From Streptomyces aureoverticillatus (lineage in GTDB: Bacteria > Actinomycetota > Actinomycetes > Streptomycetales > Streptomycetaceae), in the NCBI RefSeq assembly GCF_014649395.1, contig NZ_BMSY01000002.1, positions 744,001-808,000 of the forward strand: a stretch of DNA of 64,000 bases. The letters run 5' to 3'. Made by a program: the position numbers and the translations under genes. Below the pieces are notes generated by a model. That model saw only the letters and a list, made by a program, of their open reading frames with translations. It was not told the DNA's origin and ran no database searches. This document shows positions 17,272-26,200 of this stretch, piece by piece (position 1 is the first letter of the stretch; every line of letters begins with the position of its first letter).

Positions 17272-17964
17272 TCAGGCCGCGGCGCCGCGGGTGCCGACCA
17301 GGCGGGGCAGGAAGCGGAAGCCGACGCCACCGGCGATCATGGTGGCGGCACCGATGATCAGGAAGGTGGTCTCGGCGGCACCCGTCTCGGCGAGCTCGCC
17401 GTCGTTCTTGCCGCTGCCGTTGTCGTTGACCTGCTCGACCGGCTTGGAGCCGGTGTCGGTCAGGCTGTCCTTGCCGCCCTGCTCGGCCGGGCCGGAGCCG
17501 CCGTCGGGGTCGGTGTCGTTGCCGCCGGTGCCGCCGCCGGTGCCGTTGTTGTTGTCGTCACCCGGCTCGGAGGGCTGGTCCGTCGGCTGCGTGGGCGGGT
17601 CCGTGGGCTCGGTCGGCGGGTCCGTCGGCTCGGTCGGCGGGTCCGTGGGCTCCGTGGGCGGGTCCGTCGGCTCCGTGGGCGGGTCGGTGGGCTCGGTGGG
17701 CGGGTCCGTGGGCTCGGTCGGCTCGTCGGTCGGCTCCGGAGGGTTGGTGGGCTCCTCCGGGTCATCGGCGTCGTCGTCCCCGCCCGGCAGGTCGACGTCG
17801 ACGCCGATGCCGTTCTCGTCGGCGGAGGCGCTCGCGCCGGTCCCGCCGAGTTCGACGCCGACGTCCAGGGCCGAGGCGGCGCCGGCGGCGGTCAGCGAGG
17901 CGCCGGCGGCGATCACCGCGCCGGCGGCTATCCGCGCGATGCGGATCCGCGTCTTCTTCGTCAT
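17272..17964 (-). CDS. Sortase-anchored surface protein with LAETG motif
   Basis: This 230-residue secreted protein starts at the ATG at 17964. A signal peptide (about 1-32, ending ASA) is followed by a short Gly/Asp-rich mature N-terminus and an EPTDPPT repeat tract of about 55 residues. A Gly/Asn/Asp spacer then leads to the sorting signal LAETG, a hydrophobic helix and the basic tail FLPRLVGTRG. LAxTG is the motif used by actinobacterial class E sortases, so the protein is probably linked covalently to peptidoglycan. There is no obvious globular domain; the Pro/Thr repeat may be a wall-spanning stalk. Its sortase is not in this window. Confidence 0.88.
   Translation of the reverse strand: MTKKTRIRIARIAAGAVIAAGASLTAAGAASALDVGVELGGTGASASADENGIGVDVDLPGGDDDADDPEEPTNPPEPTDEPTEPTDPPTEPTDPPTEPTDPPTEPTDPPTEPTDPPTEPTDPPTQPTDQPSEPGDDNNNGTGGGTGGNDTDPDGGSGPAEQGGKDSLTDTGSKPVEQVNDNGSGKNDGELAETGAAETTFLIIGAATMIAGGVGFRFLPRLVGTRGAAA
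17576..17740 (-). repeat. 21-bp repeat tract coding EPTDPPT units
   Basis: Around seven in-frame 21-bp copies code for seven-residue Pro/Thr/Glu/Asp units inside the LAETG protein. The copies differ mainly at third codon positions, so the peptide repeat is kept while the DNA drifts. Confidence 0.8.
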
Positions 17965-18229
17965 CTGGCTGCTACCCCCAGTAGCTGAATCGTCAGTGAG
18001 GCAGCGCCTCGGATCGCGGGTCACGGGGTGGCTCGCGATCGGCCCCCCGGATCACACGCGCCCCAGAGATACGCATGCCGCCCGCTAGCCTTTCCAGTTT
18101 TCAAAGCACCGTCAAGGTCGTTGCGGGCGCGATGCCCGTTATGGGGTCAGTTGAGCGGCGTACGGACATGTGACTGTGACGTAAAAGGCTCAAGAAGCCC
18201 ACAAGAGGCCCGAGAAAGCCCGTAAACAA
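17965..18229. other. Leader/promoter region of the LAETG gene
   Basis: This region, together with the prfB terminator next to it, makes up the 327-bp gap between the LAETG gene and prfB. GGGGGTAGCAGCCAG precedes the ATG at 17964 and probably contains the ribosome site. A TTGACG hexamer (minus strand) lies about 145 bases upstream, but I cannot assign a matching -10. No gene was seen. Confidence 0.4.
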
Positions 18230-18262
18230 AGGCAACTGCCGCCCGGTGGGCGACAGTTGCCT
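18230..18262 (-). terminator. prfB terminator
   Basis: A 15-bp stem with one mismatch (18230-18244 with 18248-18262) and a GGT loop lies 30 bases after the prfB stop. Confidence 0.75.
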
Positions 18263-18291
18263 CGCTCAGTTTTGTCGACTTAGCGCCGAAA

Positions 18292-19398
18292 TTACTTCTC
18301 CTGCTGCTTGCGCCAGCGAATTCCGGCCTCGAGGAAGCCGTCGATCTCGCCGTTGAACACGGCCTCGGGGTTGCCGACTTCGCACTCGGTGCGCAGGTCC
18401 TTCACCATTTGGTACGGGTGCAGGACGTACGAACGCATCTGGTTGCCCCAGGAGTTGCCGCCGTCGCCCTTGAGGGCGTTCATCTTCGCCTGCTCCTCCT
18501 GGCGGCGGCGCTCGAGGAGCTTCGCCTGGAGGACGTTCATCGCGGTCGCCTTGTTCTGGATCTGCGAGCGCTCGTTCTGACAGGAGACGACGATGCCGGT
18601 GGGCAGGTGGGTCAGGCGGACCGCGGAGTCCGTCGTGTTCACGCCCTGGCCGCCGGGGCCCGAGGAGCGGTACACGTCGACGCGCAGCTCGCTCTCGTCG
18701 ATCTCGATGTGGTCGGTCTGCTCGACGACCGGCAGCACCTCGACGCCCGCGAAGGACGTCTGACGGCGGCCCTGGTTGTCGAACGGCGAGATGCGCACGA
18801 GGCGGTGCGTGCCCTGCTCCACGGAGAGCGTGCCGTACGCATACGGGGCCTGGACGGCGAAGGTGGTCGACTTGATGCCGGCCTCTTCCGCGTACGACGT
18901 CTCGTAGAGCTCGGTCTTGTAGCCGTGGCGCTCCGCCCAGCGCAGGTACATCCGCTGGAGCTTCTCGGCGAAGTCGGAGGCGTCGACGCCGCCGGCCTCG
19001 GCGCGGATGGTGACGACGGCCTCACGCGCGTCGTACTCCCCGGAGAGGAGGGTGCGGACCTCCATCTCGTCCAGCGCCTTCTTGACCGCGGTGAGCTCCG
19101 ACTCGGCCTCCGCGCGGGTGTCCGGGTCGTCCTCCTCCTCGGCCATCTCGAAGAGCACGCCCAGATCGTCGATACGCCCGCGCAGCGCCTCGGCCTTCCG
19201 CACCTCCGCCTGGAGGTGGCTCAGCTTGCTGGTGATCTTCTGCGCTTCGTCCGGGTCGTCCCAGAGGGACGGCGCCGCCGCCTGCTCCTCGAGCACGGCG
19301 ATGTCTGCCCTCAGCTTGTCGAGGTCCAGGACGGCCTCGATCGACTCCATGGTCGAGGAGAGGGACTTGAGCTCTTCGGATACATCGACGACTGCCAC
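18292..19398 (-). CDS. prfB: Peptide chain release factor 2
   Basis: This 368-residue factor ends translation at UGA and UAA. The tripeptide anticodon region is [15 protein letters not shown] (SPF is the RF2 type) and the catalytic GGQ is in [10 protein letters not shown] (about 246-251). The first part is the usual coiled-coil domain. Unlike E. coli prfB, no internal UGA frameshift site is present: the frame is open from ATG to stop, as expected in actinobacteria. It lies upstream of the LAETG gene and downstream of pkaB on the same strand. Confidence 0.97.
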   Translation of the reverse strand: MAVVDVSEELKSLSSTMESIEAVLDLDKLRADIAVLEEQAAAPSLWDDPDEAQKITSKLSHLQAEVRKAEALRGRIDDLGVLFEMAEEEDDPDTRAEAESELTAVKKALDEMEVRTLLSGEYDAREAVVTIRAEAGGVDASDFAEKLQRMYLRWAERHGYKTELYETSYAEEAGIKSTTFAVQAPYAYGTLSVEQGTHRLVRISPFDNQGRRQTSFAGVEVLPVVEQTDHIEIDESELRVDVYRSSGPGGQGVNTTDSAVRLTHLPTGIVVSCQNERSQIQNKATAMNVLQAKLLERRRQEEQAKMNALKGDGGNSWGNQMRSYVLHPYQMVKDLRTECEVGNPEAVFNGEIDGFLEAGIRWRKQQEK

Positions 19399-19462
19399 GA
19401 CTCCAGCGTAACCGCTGCGGCAAGGGGTCTTTCCCCGGTGCCCGTGGGCTTGCCTCGTCCGC

Positions 19463-19570
19463 TGGGCTCATGGGGCTGCGCCCCTTTCCCCCCTGTCGGC
19501 GCTTCGCGCCTCGTCCTCAAGCTCCCCCAAGCTCTTAAGGAGCAGGGAGGGGCCCCCTCGACGGGCTGAT
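19463..19570. repeat. Intergenic composite repeat between pkaB and prfB
   Basis: The segment has GGGGCTGCGCCCC, then CGCTTCGCGCCTCGTCCTCAA, then a G/C-rich end with CGACGGGCTGA. The same order of blocks occurs at 33549-33697. It belongs to a GC-rich intergenic repeat type I recall as common in Streptomyces genomes. No coding function was seen. Confidence 0.55.
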
Positions 19571-20809
19571 TCACGGGACCGGGGGCGCCGAGTTGTTGTT
19601 GTCGGGGGCGGCCGGGTCTCCGTCGTCCCCGGACGTGGCATACCAGGCGCCCGCGCCCACCGCGGCGGCCAGGACCACCCCCGCCACGCCCAGTGTGATC
19701 CTGCGGCGCCGTGCCGAGGCTCGGTGGCGGGCCGAGCCGGGGCGGACCGCGCCCGTCGCGCGTGGCGCCCGTGCCGTTCCCCGGGCGCCTCCGGCCAGCT
19801 CGTCGGGGGCGGGCACCCGCATGGAGGTGTGGGTGTCCCGGTTGGCGTGCGCGGGCGTGGCCCCGGGCACCAGCGGGACGGCGCCCCGCCGCGGGGGCTG
19901 CCGGCGCGGCTCCGGTGCCGTCTCCTCGTACACGTCGTCGGCCGGGGTCTCCGCGTCCGGCTCGTCGACGTCCAGCGGGGGCATGCCCGCGAGCAGCGGC
20001 AGCTGCTCGCGCAGCCGGGCGGCCAGCTCGGAGGCGCGCAGGCGGGAGGCCGGGGCCTTGGCCAGGCACTGGAGCATGAGCTGCCAGAGCTCGTCCGGGA
20101 TGCCGGGGAGCGGGACCACGGTCTCGGTGACGTGCCGGCGGAGGACCGCTCCGGGGTGGCCGCCGCCGAACGGCGTGAAGCCCGCGAGCAGCTCGTACAG
20201 GACGGTGGCGAGGGCGTAGATGTCGACGGCCGCGCGCGGGGGCAGCCCTTCGATGATCTCGGGGGCCAGATAGTCCGGGGTGCCGATGATCTTCGTCGCG
20301 CGGGTGCGGCGCGGCGAGTCGATGAGCTTGGCCACACCGAAGTCCGTGAGGAGGGCCGGGTGCGCCCCGCCGGGGCCGAGCGGGCCCTGCATGTCCAGGA
20401 GGACGTTCTCGGGCTTCACGTCGCGGTGCACGATCCCGGCGGCGTGCGCCGCGGCGAGGGCGTCCGCGACGTCCGCGACGATCGCGACGGCGGCCTCGGG
20501 GGCGAGCCGCCGCTCGCGCTCCAGGCGGGTGCGCAGATCCGTGCCGCGTACGAGATCCATCACCAGCGCGAGGTCGTTGCCGTCCACCACCAAGTCGTGG
20601 ACGCCCACCACGCGCGCGTGGTCGAGGCTGAGCAGTGCCGTGCGCTCCTGGACGAAGCGGCCGACGAGCTCCTGGTCGGATGCCAGGTCCTCGCGCAGCA
20701 GCTTGATGGCGACCGGCCCTTCGGGTCCCTCGCCGAGCCACACCGTGCCGGCGCTGCCCCGCCCCAGAATCTGGTGGGCCGTGTACCGGCTGCCGATCTT
20801 CCGTCCCAA
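19571..20809 (-). CDS. pkaB: PkaB-like Ser/Thr protein kinase
   Basis: This protein of about 412 residues begins at a TTG at 20809, chosen because GTAGGAG stands 6 bases upstream and the kinase fold starts at once. It has the glycine loop LGRGSAGTVW, the lysine in VAIKLL, HRDVKPEN, DFGVAKL and the APE-like LAPEII. After the kinase domain (to about 265) come a Pro/Arg-rich juxtamembrane segment and one membrane helix (VAGVVLAAAVGAGAWY) with a short Asp/Asn-rich outer tail. No PASTA repeats are present. The length fits my memory of S. coelicolor PkaB (417 residues). It is arranged head-to-tail with pkaA. The substrate is unknown; the FHA protein next door is a candidate phospho-reader. Confidence 0.92.
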   Translation of the reverse strand: MGRKIGSRYTAHQILGRGSAGTVWLGEGPEGPVAIKLLREDLASDQELVGRFVQERTALLSLDHARVVGVHDLVVDGNDLALVMDLVRGTDLRTRLERERRLAPEAAVAIVADVADALAAAHAAGIVHRDVKPENVLLDMQGPLGPGGAHPALLTDFGVAKLIDSPRRTRATKIIGTPDYLAPEIIEGLPPRAAVDIYALATVLYELLAGFTPFGGGHPGAVLRRHVTETVVPLPGIPDELWQLMLQCLAKAPASRLRASELAARLREQLPLLAGMPPLDVDEPDAETPADDVYEETAPEPRRQPPRRGAVPLVPGATPAHANRDTHTSMRVPAPDELAGGARGTARAPRATGAVRPGSARHRASARRRRITLGVAGVVLAAAVGAGAWYATSGDDGDPAAPDNNNSAPPVP

Positions 20810-20947
20810 GACTGCTCCTACGGATGTGTGTTGGCCCAAAACTACGCGGCCAGGGCGCCAACCATCACATCCACAGGGGAAATCACCCCGCAGGAGTCGA
20901 CAAATCCACAGAGTCGGCCGGATGCGGCTCCCGCACCCGGCCGGACG

Positions 20948-22570
20948 TCAGTTCCCGCCGACCTTGCCCATCCAGTCGGAGACGGTGTTGTAGACGTCCT
21001 TGATCTGCTCCCAGTACCCCTTCGTGGTGCCGATCCAGTCCTGGAGCGGGCTCAGCTCCCAGACCAGCCAGCTCGCCACGAACAGGATCACGAGCACGAC
21101 CAGGCAGCCCTTGAGGCAGCCGAGGCCGGGGATCCGGGTCCGGTTCGGGTTGTCGCGGCGGCGCTGGCGCGGGGCCGGCGGCGCGGGCTGCGGCGGGGCG
21201 GGCTGCTGCGGGGGCTGATACGGCTGGGGGTGCTGCGGCTGCTGGGGCTGCATCTGCCGCTGCGGCTGCACCGGCGGCTGGTACGGCTGCGGCTGGTGCT
21301 GCGGGGCGTACGGCTGCGGCTGCTGGGGCTGCTGCGGGCGGGCCACCTGGCGCTGCGGGCGGCGGCGCAGCGGATCCTGGCTCGGGTCCAGGTACTGCAC
21401 CTGCGTCTGGTCGTTGCGGTCGCGGGCCGCGCGCATCTGGTTCTGCCAGGGGTGCGGCTCGTCGGGGTTGCCGCCGTTGCCGCCCTGGTTGTGGCCCACC
21501 GGCGGCATGACGGCCGTGGGGTCGGCGTTCGGGCCCTGGGGGCCGCCGGTGTTCGGCATGACGCTGGTGGCGGCGTGCGGGTCGTACCCGCCCGCGTTGG
21601 TGTTCGGCAGGACCTGGGTGGGGTCGGCCGCGCCGGGGGTGTCGGGCACCGGGGCGGGCGACGGGTCCGGCGCGAGGAGGGCGGCGACGCCCTCGGCGGC
21701 GGCGATCTGCGCGGCGTTCGCGTGCACGCCGATGCCGTCGGCGACGGCGCGCAGGCCGCGTGCGAGGTTCTCGGCGCTCGGGCGGCGGTCCGGGTCCTTG
21801 CTCAGGCAGCGCTCGATGACCGTCCACAGCGGGTCGGGGACGGTGGAGGGGCGGCGCGGCTCGGCGCTCAGGTGCTGGTGCAGCACTTCGAGGGCGGAGC
21901 CCCCGGAGAACGGCGGCCGGCCCGTGACCAGCTCGTACAGCAGGATGCCCGCTCCGTAGATGTCGACGGCGCTCGTCTGCGGGCGGCCCTCGGCGGACTC
22001 CGGGGCGACGTACGCGGGCGTGCCGACGAACTCCTGGGTGCGGGTCAGGCCCGGGGAGTCGGCGAGGCGGGCGATGCCGAAGTCCGTGAGCATCGGGTGC
22101 ATGCCCTCGCCGTCCTGCTTGACCAGGACGTTCGCGGGCTTCAGGTCGCGGTGCACGACGCCGTCGGCGTGGCTCGCGGCCAGCGCGTCGGCGATCTGGG
22201 CGGTCAGCAGGGCGGCCGCGGCCGGCGTGAACGGGCCGTTCTCACGCAGGTACTTGTGCAGGTCCGGGCCCTCGACCAGGTCCATCACCAGCGCCAGCAG
22301 GTCACCCTCGACCACCAGGTCGCGGGTGCGCACGATGTTCGGGTGCGTCAGCCTGAGCAGGACGGAGCGCTCCCTCAGGAAGCGCATCACCACGTCCGCG
22401 TCGTTGGCGAGCTCCTCCTTGAGGACCTTGATCGCGACGGTCTCGCCGGGCTGGCCGGGGACGGCCGCCTCGGCGCCCGCGGTCTCCCGCTGGCGGGCTC
22501 GCCAGACGGTGCCCGTGGCGCCGCGCCCGAGCGGCTCCTCGAGCAGGTACTTGCTGCCTACCGGCCGCAC
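20948..22570 (-). CDS. pkaA: PkaA-like Ser/Thr protein kinase
   Basis: This 540-residue protein begins at a GTG at 22570 with GGGAG 8 bases upstream; an overlapping ATG is out of frame. It has glycine loop LGRGATGTVW, VAIKVLKEEL, HRDLKPANVL, DFGIARL and APESAEG. The kinase domain covers about 1-275. A long Gln/Pro/Tyr-rich linker follows (QPYAPQHQPQPYQPP type, about 380-470), then a membrane helix (GCLVVLVILFVASWLVW) and an outer tail of about 40 residues. Its length agrees with recalled PkaA (543 residues). The linker contains several VLPNT/VMPNT-type segments with Thr, plausible autophosphorylation sites for FHA recognition (inference). It is divergent from the FHA/ATPase gene. Confidence 0.93.
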   Translation of the reverse strand: MRPVGSKYLLEEPLGRGATGTVWRARQRETAGAEAAVPGQPGETVAIKVLKEELANDADVVMRFLRERSVLLRLTHPNIVRTRDLVVEGDLLALVMDLVEGPDLHKYLRENGPFTPAAAALLTAQIADALAASHADGVVHRDLKPANVLVKQDGEGMHPMLTDFGIARLADSPGLTRTQEFVGTPAYVAPESAEGRPQTSAVDIYGAGILLYELVTGRPPFSGGSALEVLHQHLSAEPRRPSTVPDPLWTVIERCLSKDPDRRPSAENLARGLRAVADGIGVHANAAQIAAAEGVAALLAPDPSPAPVPDTPGAADPTQVLPNTNAGGYDPHAATSVMPNTGGPQGPNADPTAVMPPVGHNQGGNGGNPDEPHPWQNQMRAARDRNDQTQVQYLDPSQDPLRRRPQRQVARPQQPQQPQPYAPQHQPQPYQPPVQPQRQMQPQQPQHPQPYQPPQQPAPPQPAPPAPRQRRRDNPNRTRIPGLGCLKGCLVVLVILFVASWLVWELSPLQDWIGTTKGYWEQIKDVYNTVSDWMGKVGGN

Positions 22571-23281
22571 GTCATGCGCTCCCTGCTGATCTGGCTGTCT
22601 GATCGGTCTGACTCGGTCTGACTGGTCGCTGGTCCGTGGTCCACGGTCTGTGGTCCGTGGCCCAGGGGTCGTGCTGTCGTCGTCCGCGGTGCGGTGCCGA
22701 CGCCGGCACGGCGTTCCGACCCACTGTAGTGCCGCTGAACGGGGCACAGTCCGACGATCTTGCGCCCACCGGTGGCCGGAACCGGCCCTCGGTGCGGACC
22801 TTTGTTCGGAGGGAAGACGCTCGACCAGCGCGGTTGGTTGCCGGTGGGCCCGGGGCGGGCCGGAAAACGGACTTTGGTCCCTGCGGACGTTCGCTCGCCG
22901 GGGGGGCTGGGTCGTGCTCGTTGTGGGGCTGGGTTGAGCTCTCCGTAGTGGTGGGTCGCGCTGCTGGACTCTCGGGCGTGCCGCCCGTCGCTGGGGCGTG
23001 CTCCCGGTCACTGGGGGCGTGCTCTCGGTCGCGTACTGCGGCTCGCCGTGGTCCAGGCCCCTGGCCGCGTCCGCCCACATCGGTCCGAGCAGGCACTTTG
23101 CGGGCACTTTTCCGAGCAGAGCCGACCAATCAAGATCACTTACCGGTGGGGGGCGGGCGTGTTGTCAGTGGCAGGTGCGAGGATGCTGTCCGTACTGGCC
23201 GACGTGCCCGTGTGCGGTGGGGGGAATCACAGCGCGAGTCCCCGTGCCGGGCGCCCAGCGCAGAAGGGACCGCTGACGGCG
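22571..23281. other. 711-bp divergent spacer between pkaA and the FHA gene
   Basis: The spacer probably holds promoters for both directions. Near pkaA there is a patch of short direct repeats (GGTCTGACT, GGTCCGTGGTCC; 22600-22660). At about 22990-23030 GGGGCGTGCTC-CGGTC is present twice. Long open frames cross it on both strands, but none has a convincing start or composition, so I call no gene. Confidence 0.5.
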
Positions 23282-26200
23282 ATGCAGATCCGGCTGACCG
23301 TCCTCGGGCCGCGTGGCGGCCAGACCGAGCCGGGGGGACGCCCCGCGGCGGCCTGCGACGTGCTGGTCACCGCCCCCGCCGGAACCGCGCTCGCCGCGGT
23401 CGCCTCCGGCCTGGCCGCGGCCGTCTCCGCGGGCGACGGCCCCACCGTGTTGTACGCGCAGTCCGACCGCCTCGACCTCCAGCGCTGCACGCTCGGCGAG
23501 CCGCCCCTGGTCGACGGCGCCGTGCTGTCCGTCGGCACCCCTGCCGAGCCCGGCCCGGAGCTGGCCGACGCCGCCACCCGGCTGCACGTGGTCGCGGGCC
23601 CCGACGCGGGCGGTGTGCACCTGCTGCACGGCGGCCAGATCCGCGTCGGCCGCTCCGCGCAGGCCGACGTCCCCCTGGACGATCCGGACGTCTCCCGGCT
23701 GCACTGCGCCGTCACGCTGGACCCGGACGGCCGCGTCACGGTCACGGACCTGGGCTCCACGAACGGCACGACGGTCGACGGCCGCACCGTCACCGACCGC
23801 CCCGTCCGCCTCGCCTCCGGCTCCCTCCTGCGCATCGGCGAGTCGGTACTCCGCCTGACCACCGGCAACGCCCCGGAGACACCGCTGCCGAGCGCGCCCG
23901 ACGGGGAGGGTCACGTACGCGTGCGGGTCCCCGACACGGCGGTCACCGCCGAGACCGGGGTCCAGGTGGGGGATGTGCCTGGGCCTCGGGTGGGGGGCGT
24001 GCATGGTGCGGCGGGGGCCGCGGGTATGGGCGATGCGGCTGGGGTGGCAGGGGCTGCGGTGGCTGCGGGCGCGGGCAGTGGTGCCGGGGCGGCGGGGACT
24101 GCAGGGGCTGCGCGTGTGTCCGGTGCCGCCGGGGCGGCAGGGACTGCGCATGCGTTCGGTGCTGCCGGGGGGCTTGGGGGCGAGGTGGCTGGTGGGCCTG
24201 GCGGTGGTGGGCCCGGTGGGTCGCGTCCGGTCGGTGGATCGCGTCCGGAGGTGGTGGGTGACCCGGGGGCGGCGGCGTTGCCAGCTGTGGGGGCGGGTGG
24301 GCCCCGGGGCTCGGGTGGCCCTGGAGGGTCCGATGGCTCCGGTGGGCCCGGCGATCTCGGAGGGCCTGGGGGCCCTGGTGTTCGGGACGGGGTCCGTGGT
24401 TCTGGCGATCTGGGTGCTGCCGGCGGGCGCGGGGGCCCCGGCGCTGCGGGGGTGCCGGGCGCTCCGGGCGGCGTGCGTGGTGGGACCGGCGGGCCCGGGG
24501 CTTCTGGTGGTTCGGGTGGGTCTGGCGGTGCCGGGGCGGCGGGTGGGCCCGGCGGTTCCGGTGCGGCGAACGGGCCTGAGGCGTTCGGCAGTGCGGGCGC
24601 TTCGGGTGAGCGTGGTGGGCTCGGCGGGCCGGGCGGGCCAGGGGCTGCTCCCGGTGGGCCTGGTGCTTCGGGTGAGCCCGGTGGGCCAGGCGGCGCGGAG
24701 GCCTCGGGTGGGCCCGGCGGCCTCGGGGCTGGAGGTGCTGCGGACACTTCGGGTCGACGTGCTGGGCTCCGCGGGCCGGGCGGTCCTGGGGCTTCGGGTG
24801 GGCCTGGTGGTTCCGGTGCGCCGGAGGCGTCCGGCGGTTTCAGCGTTGCGGGCACCCCGGGCGGGCGTGGTGGGACCGCTGAACCGGGCGGTCCTGGAGC
24901 TTCAGGTGGGCCCGGCGGTCCCGGTGCGCCGGGGGAGCCCGGCGGATTCGGTGGGCCGGGTGGGCCTGGCGCTGCGGGCTCTTCGGGTCGGCCCGGCGCT
25001 TCGGGTGGGGTAAGTGCCCCAAGTCGGCGTGGTGGCCCCGGCGGACCGGGGGCTCCGGGTGCTCCGGACGGTCGGGGGGCTCCTGGCGGGGGCGGCGGTT
25101 CCGGTGCTTCCGGTGCTTCCGGTGCTTCCGGTGCTTCCGGTGCTTCGGGAGGGCCTGGCTCTGCGGGTGGTTCCGGAGCTGCGGGCCAGGGGTTCCAGCA
25201 GCCCCTGGGCAACTCGACTCAGCACGCGTACGGCTCTGCGGACTGGGGTGCGGCCGGGGGCAGTGGCGTCGGTCCCGGTGGGTCGGCACGCCCGGGAGGC
25301 CAGGGCGACCAAGGTGGCCGGGGAGGCCCGGCCGCTCCGGCGGATCCGGGCGTCCCGCAGAGTCCTGCGGCCCCGGCGGCTTCAGCGAGCCGGGCGACTT
25401 CGGCGGTTCCGGGAACACCGGAAGCTCCGGGCGGCCTGGCAGGCCCGCATGGCCCGGATGACCTGGCAAGCCCGGGCGGCCCTGGCAACCCGGCAGCCCC
25501 GGGAGCCTCCGGGGCCACACCGGCCGCACGAGCCCCGCGGTCCTCACAACCCTCGCGGGCCCCGGAGCCCTCGCAAACGCCTCAGGACCCGCACTCCCCG
25601 TACGCCCAGCACGATCCGCGCGTTCCGCATGCCCCGCATGCCCCGCATGACCCACACGCCCAACACGCCCCGCACTCCCCCGACTCGACCGTCGTGCCGC
25701 AGCAAGGTGGGGCGCCGGAGATGGAGCGGCAGCGGGTGGGTACGCCGCCGCGGGGGACCAGCGTGCCGCGGGGGCTGCGCAAGCGCGGTGGGCTTTCGGC
25801 GTGGGCGCGGCGGCTGACGGGCGGGCGGAGCGAGGAGGCGGAGCGGGAGCACGCCGCGTACGGCGAGACGTACGACGGGCCCCGGGACGTCGAGGCGTAC
25901 GAGGCCCACGAGGGCGGACAGCCCGGTGCGTCGGGCGCGGCCGACGCGGGCGCGCGCGTGCCCGAGGCGTGGCCGGACGCAGCGGCGCTGCTCCTGACGG
26001 CGCTCGGGCCGGGGACGCGGCTCTGGGAGCGCGGCCCCGGGCACCCGGAGGCGCTGGCCGTGCGGCTCGGCACGGTGGACCGGGCCGCCCCGGACGCGGC
26101 CGGGCTGCTGCCCGCCGTGCCCGTGACGGTGAGCCTGCGGGAGGCGGGGGCGCTCGGGCTCGCCGGTCCCCGCGAACGGCTGGCGGGCCTGGCGAGGTCG

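Noticed and set aside
18292..19398. Programmed frameshift in prfB
   Set aside because: The frame is open from the first codon; no internal UGA was found.
22571..23281. An N-terminal extension of the FHA gene or of pkaA
   Set aside because: Open frames continue upstream, but the ribosome site and domain borders fit the starts at 23282 and 22570.
23911..25212. A collagen-like Pro-rich minus-strand frame
   Set aside because: It is the antisense of the Gly/Ala/Pro tract in the FHA/ATPase gene and has no independent start signal or domain.
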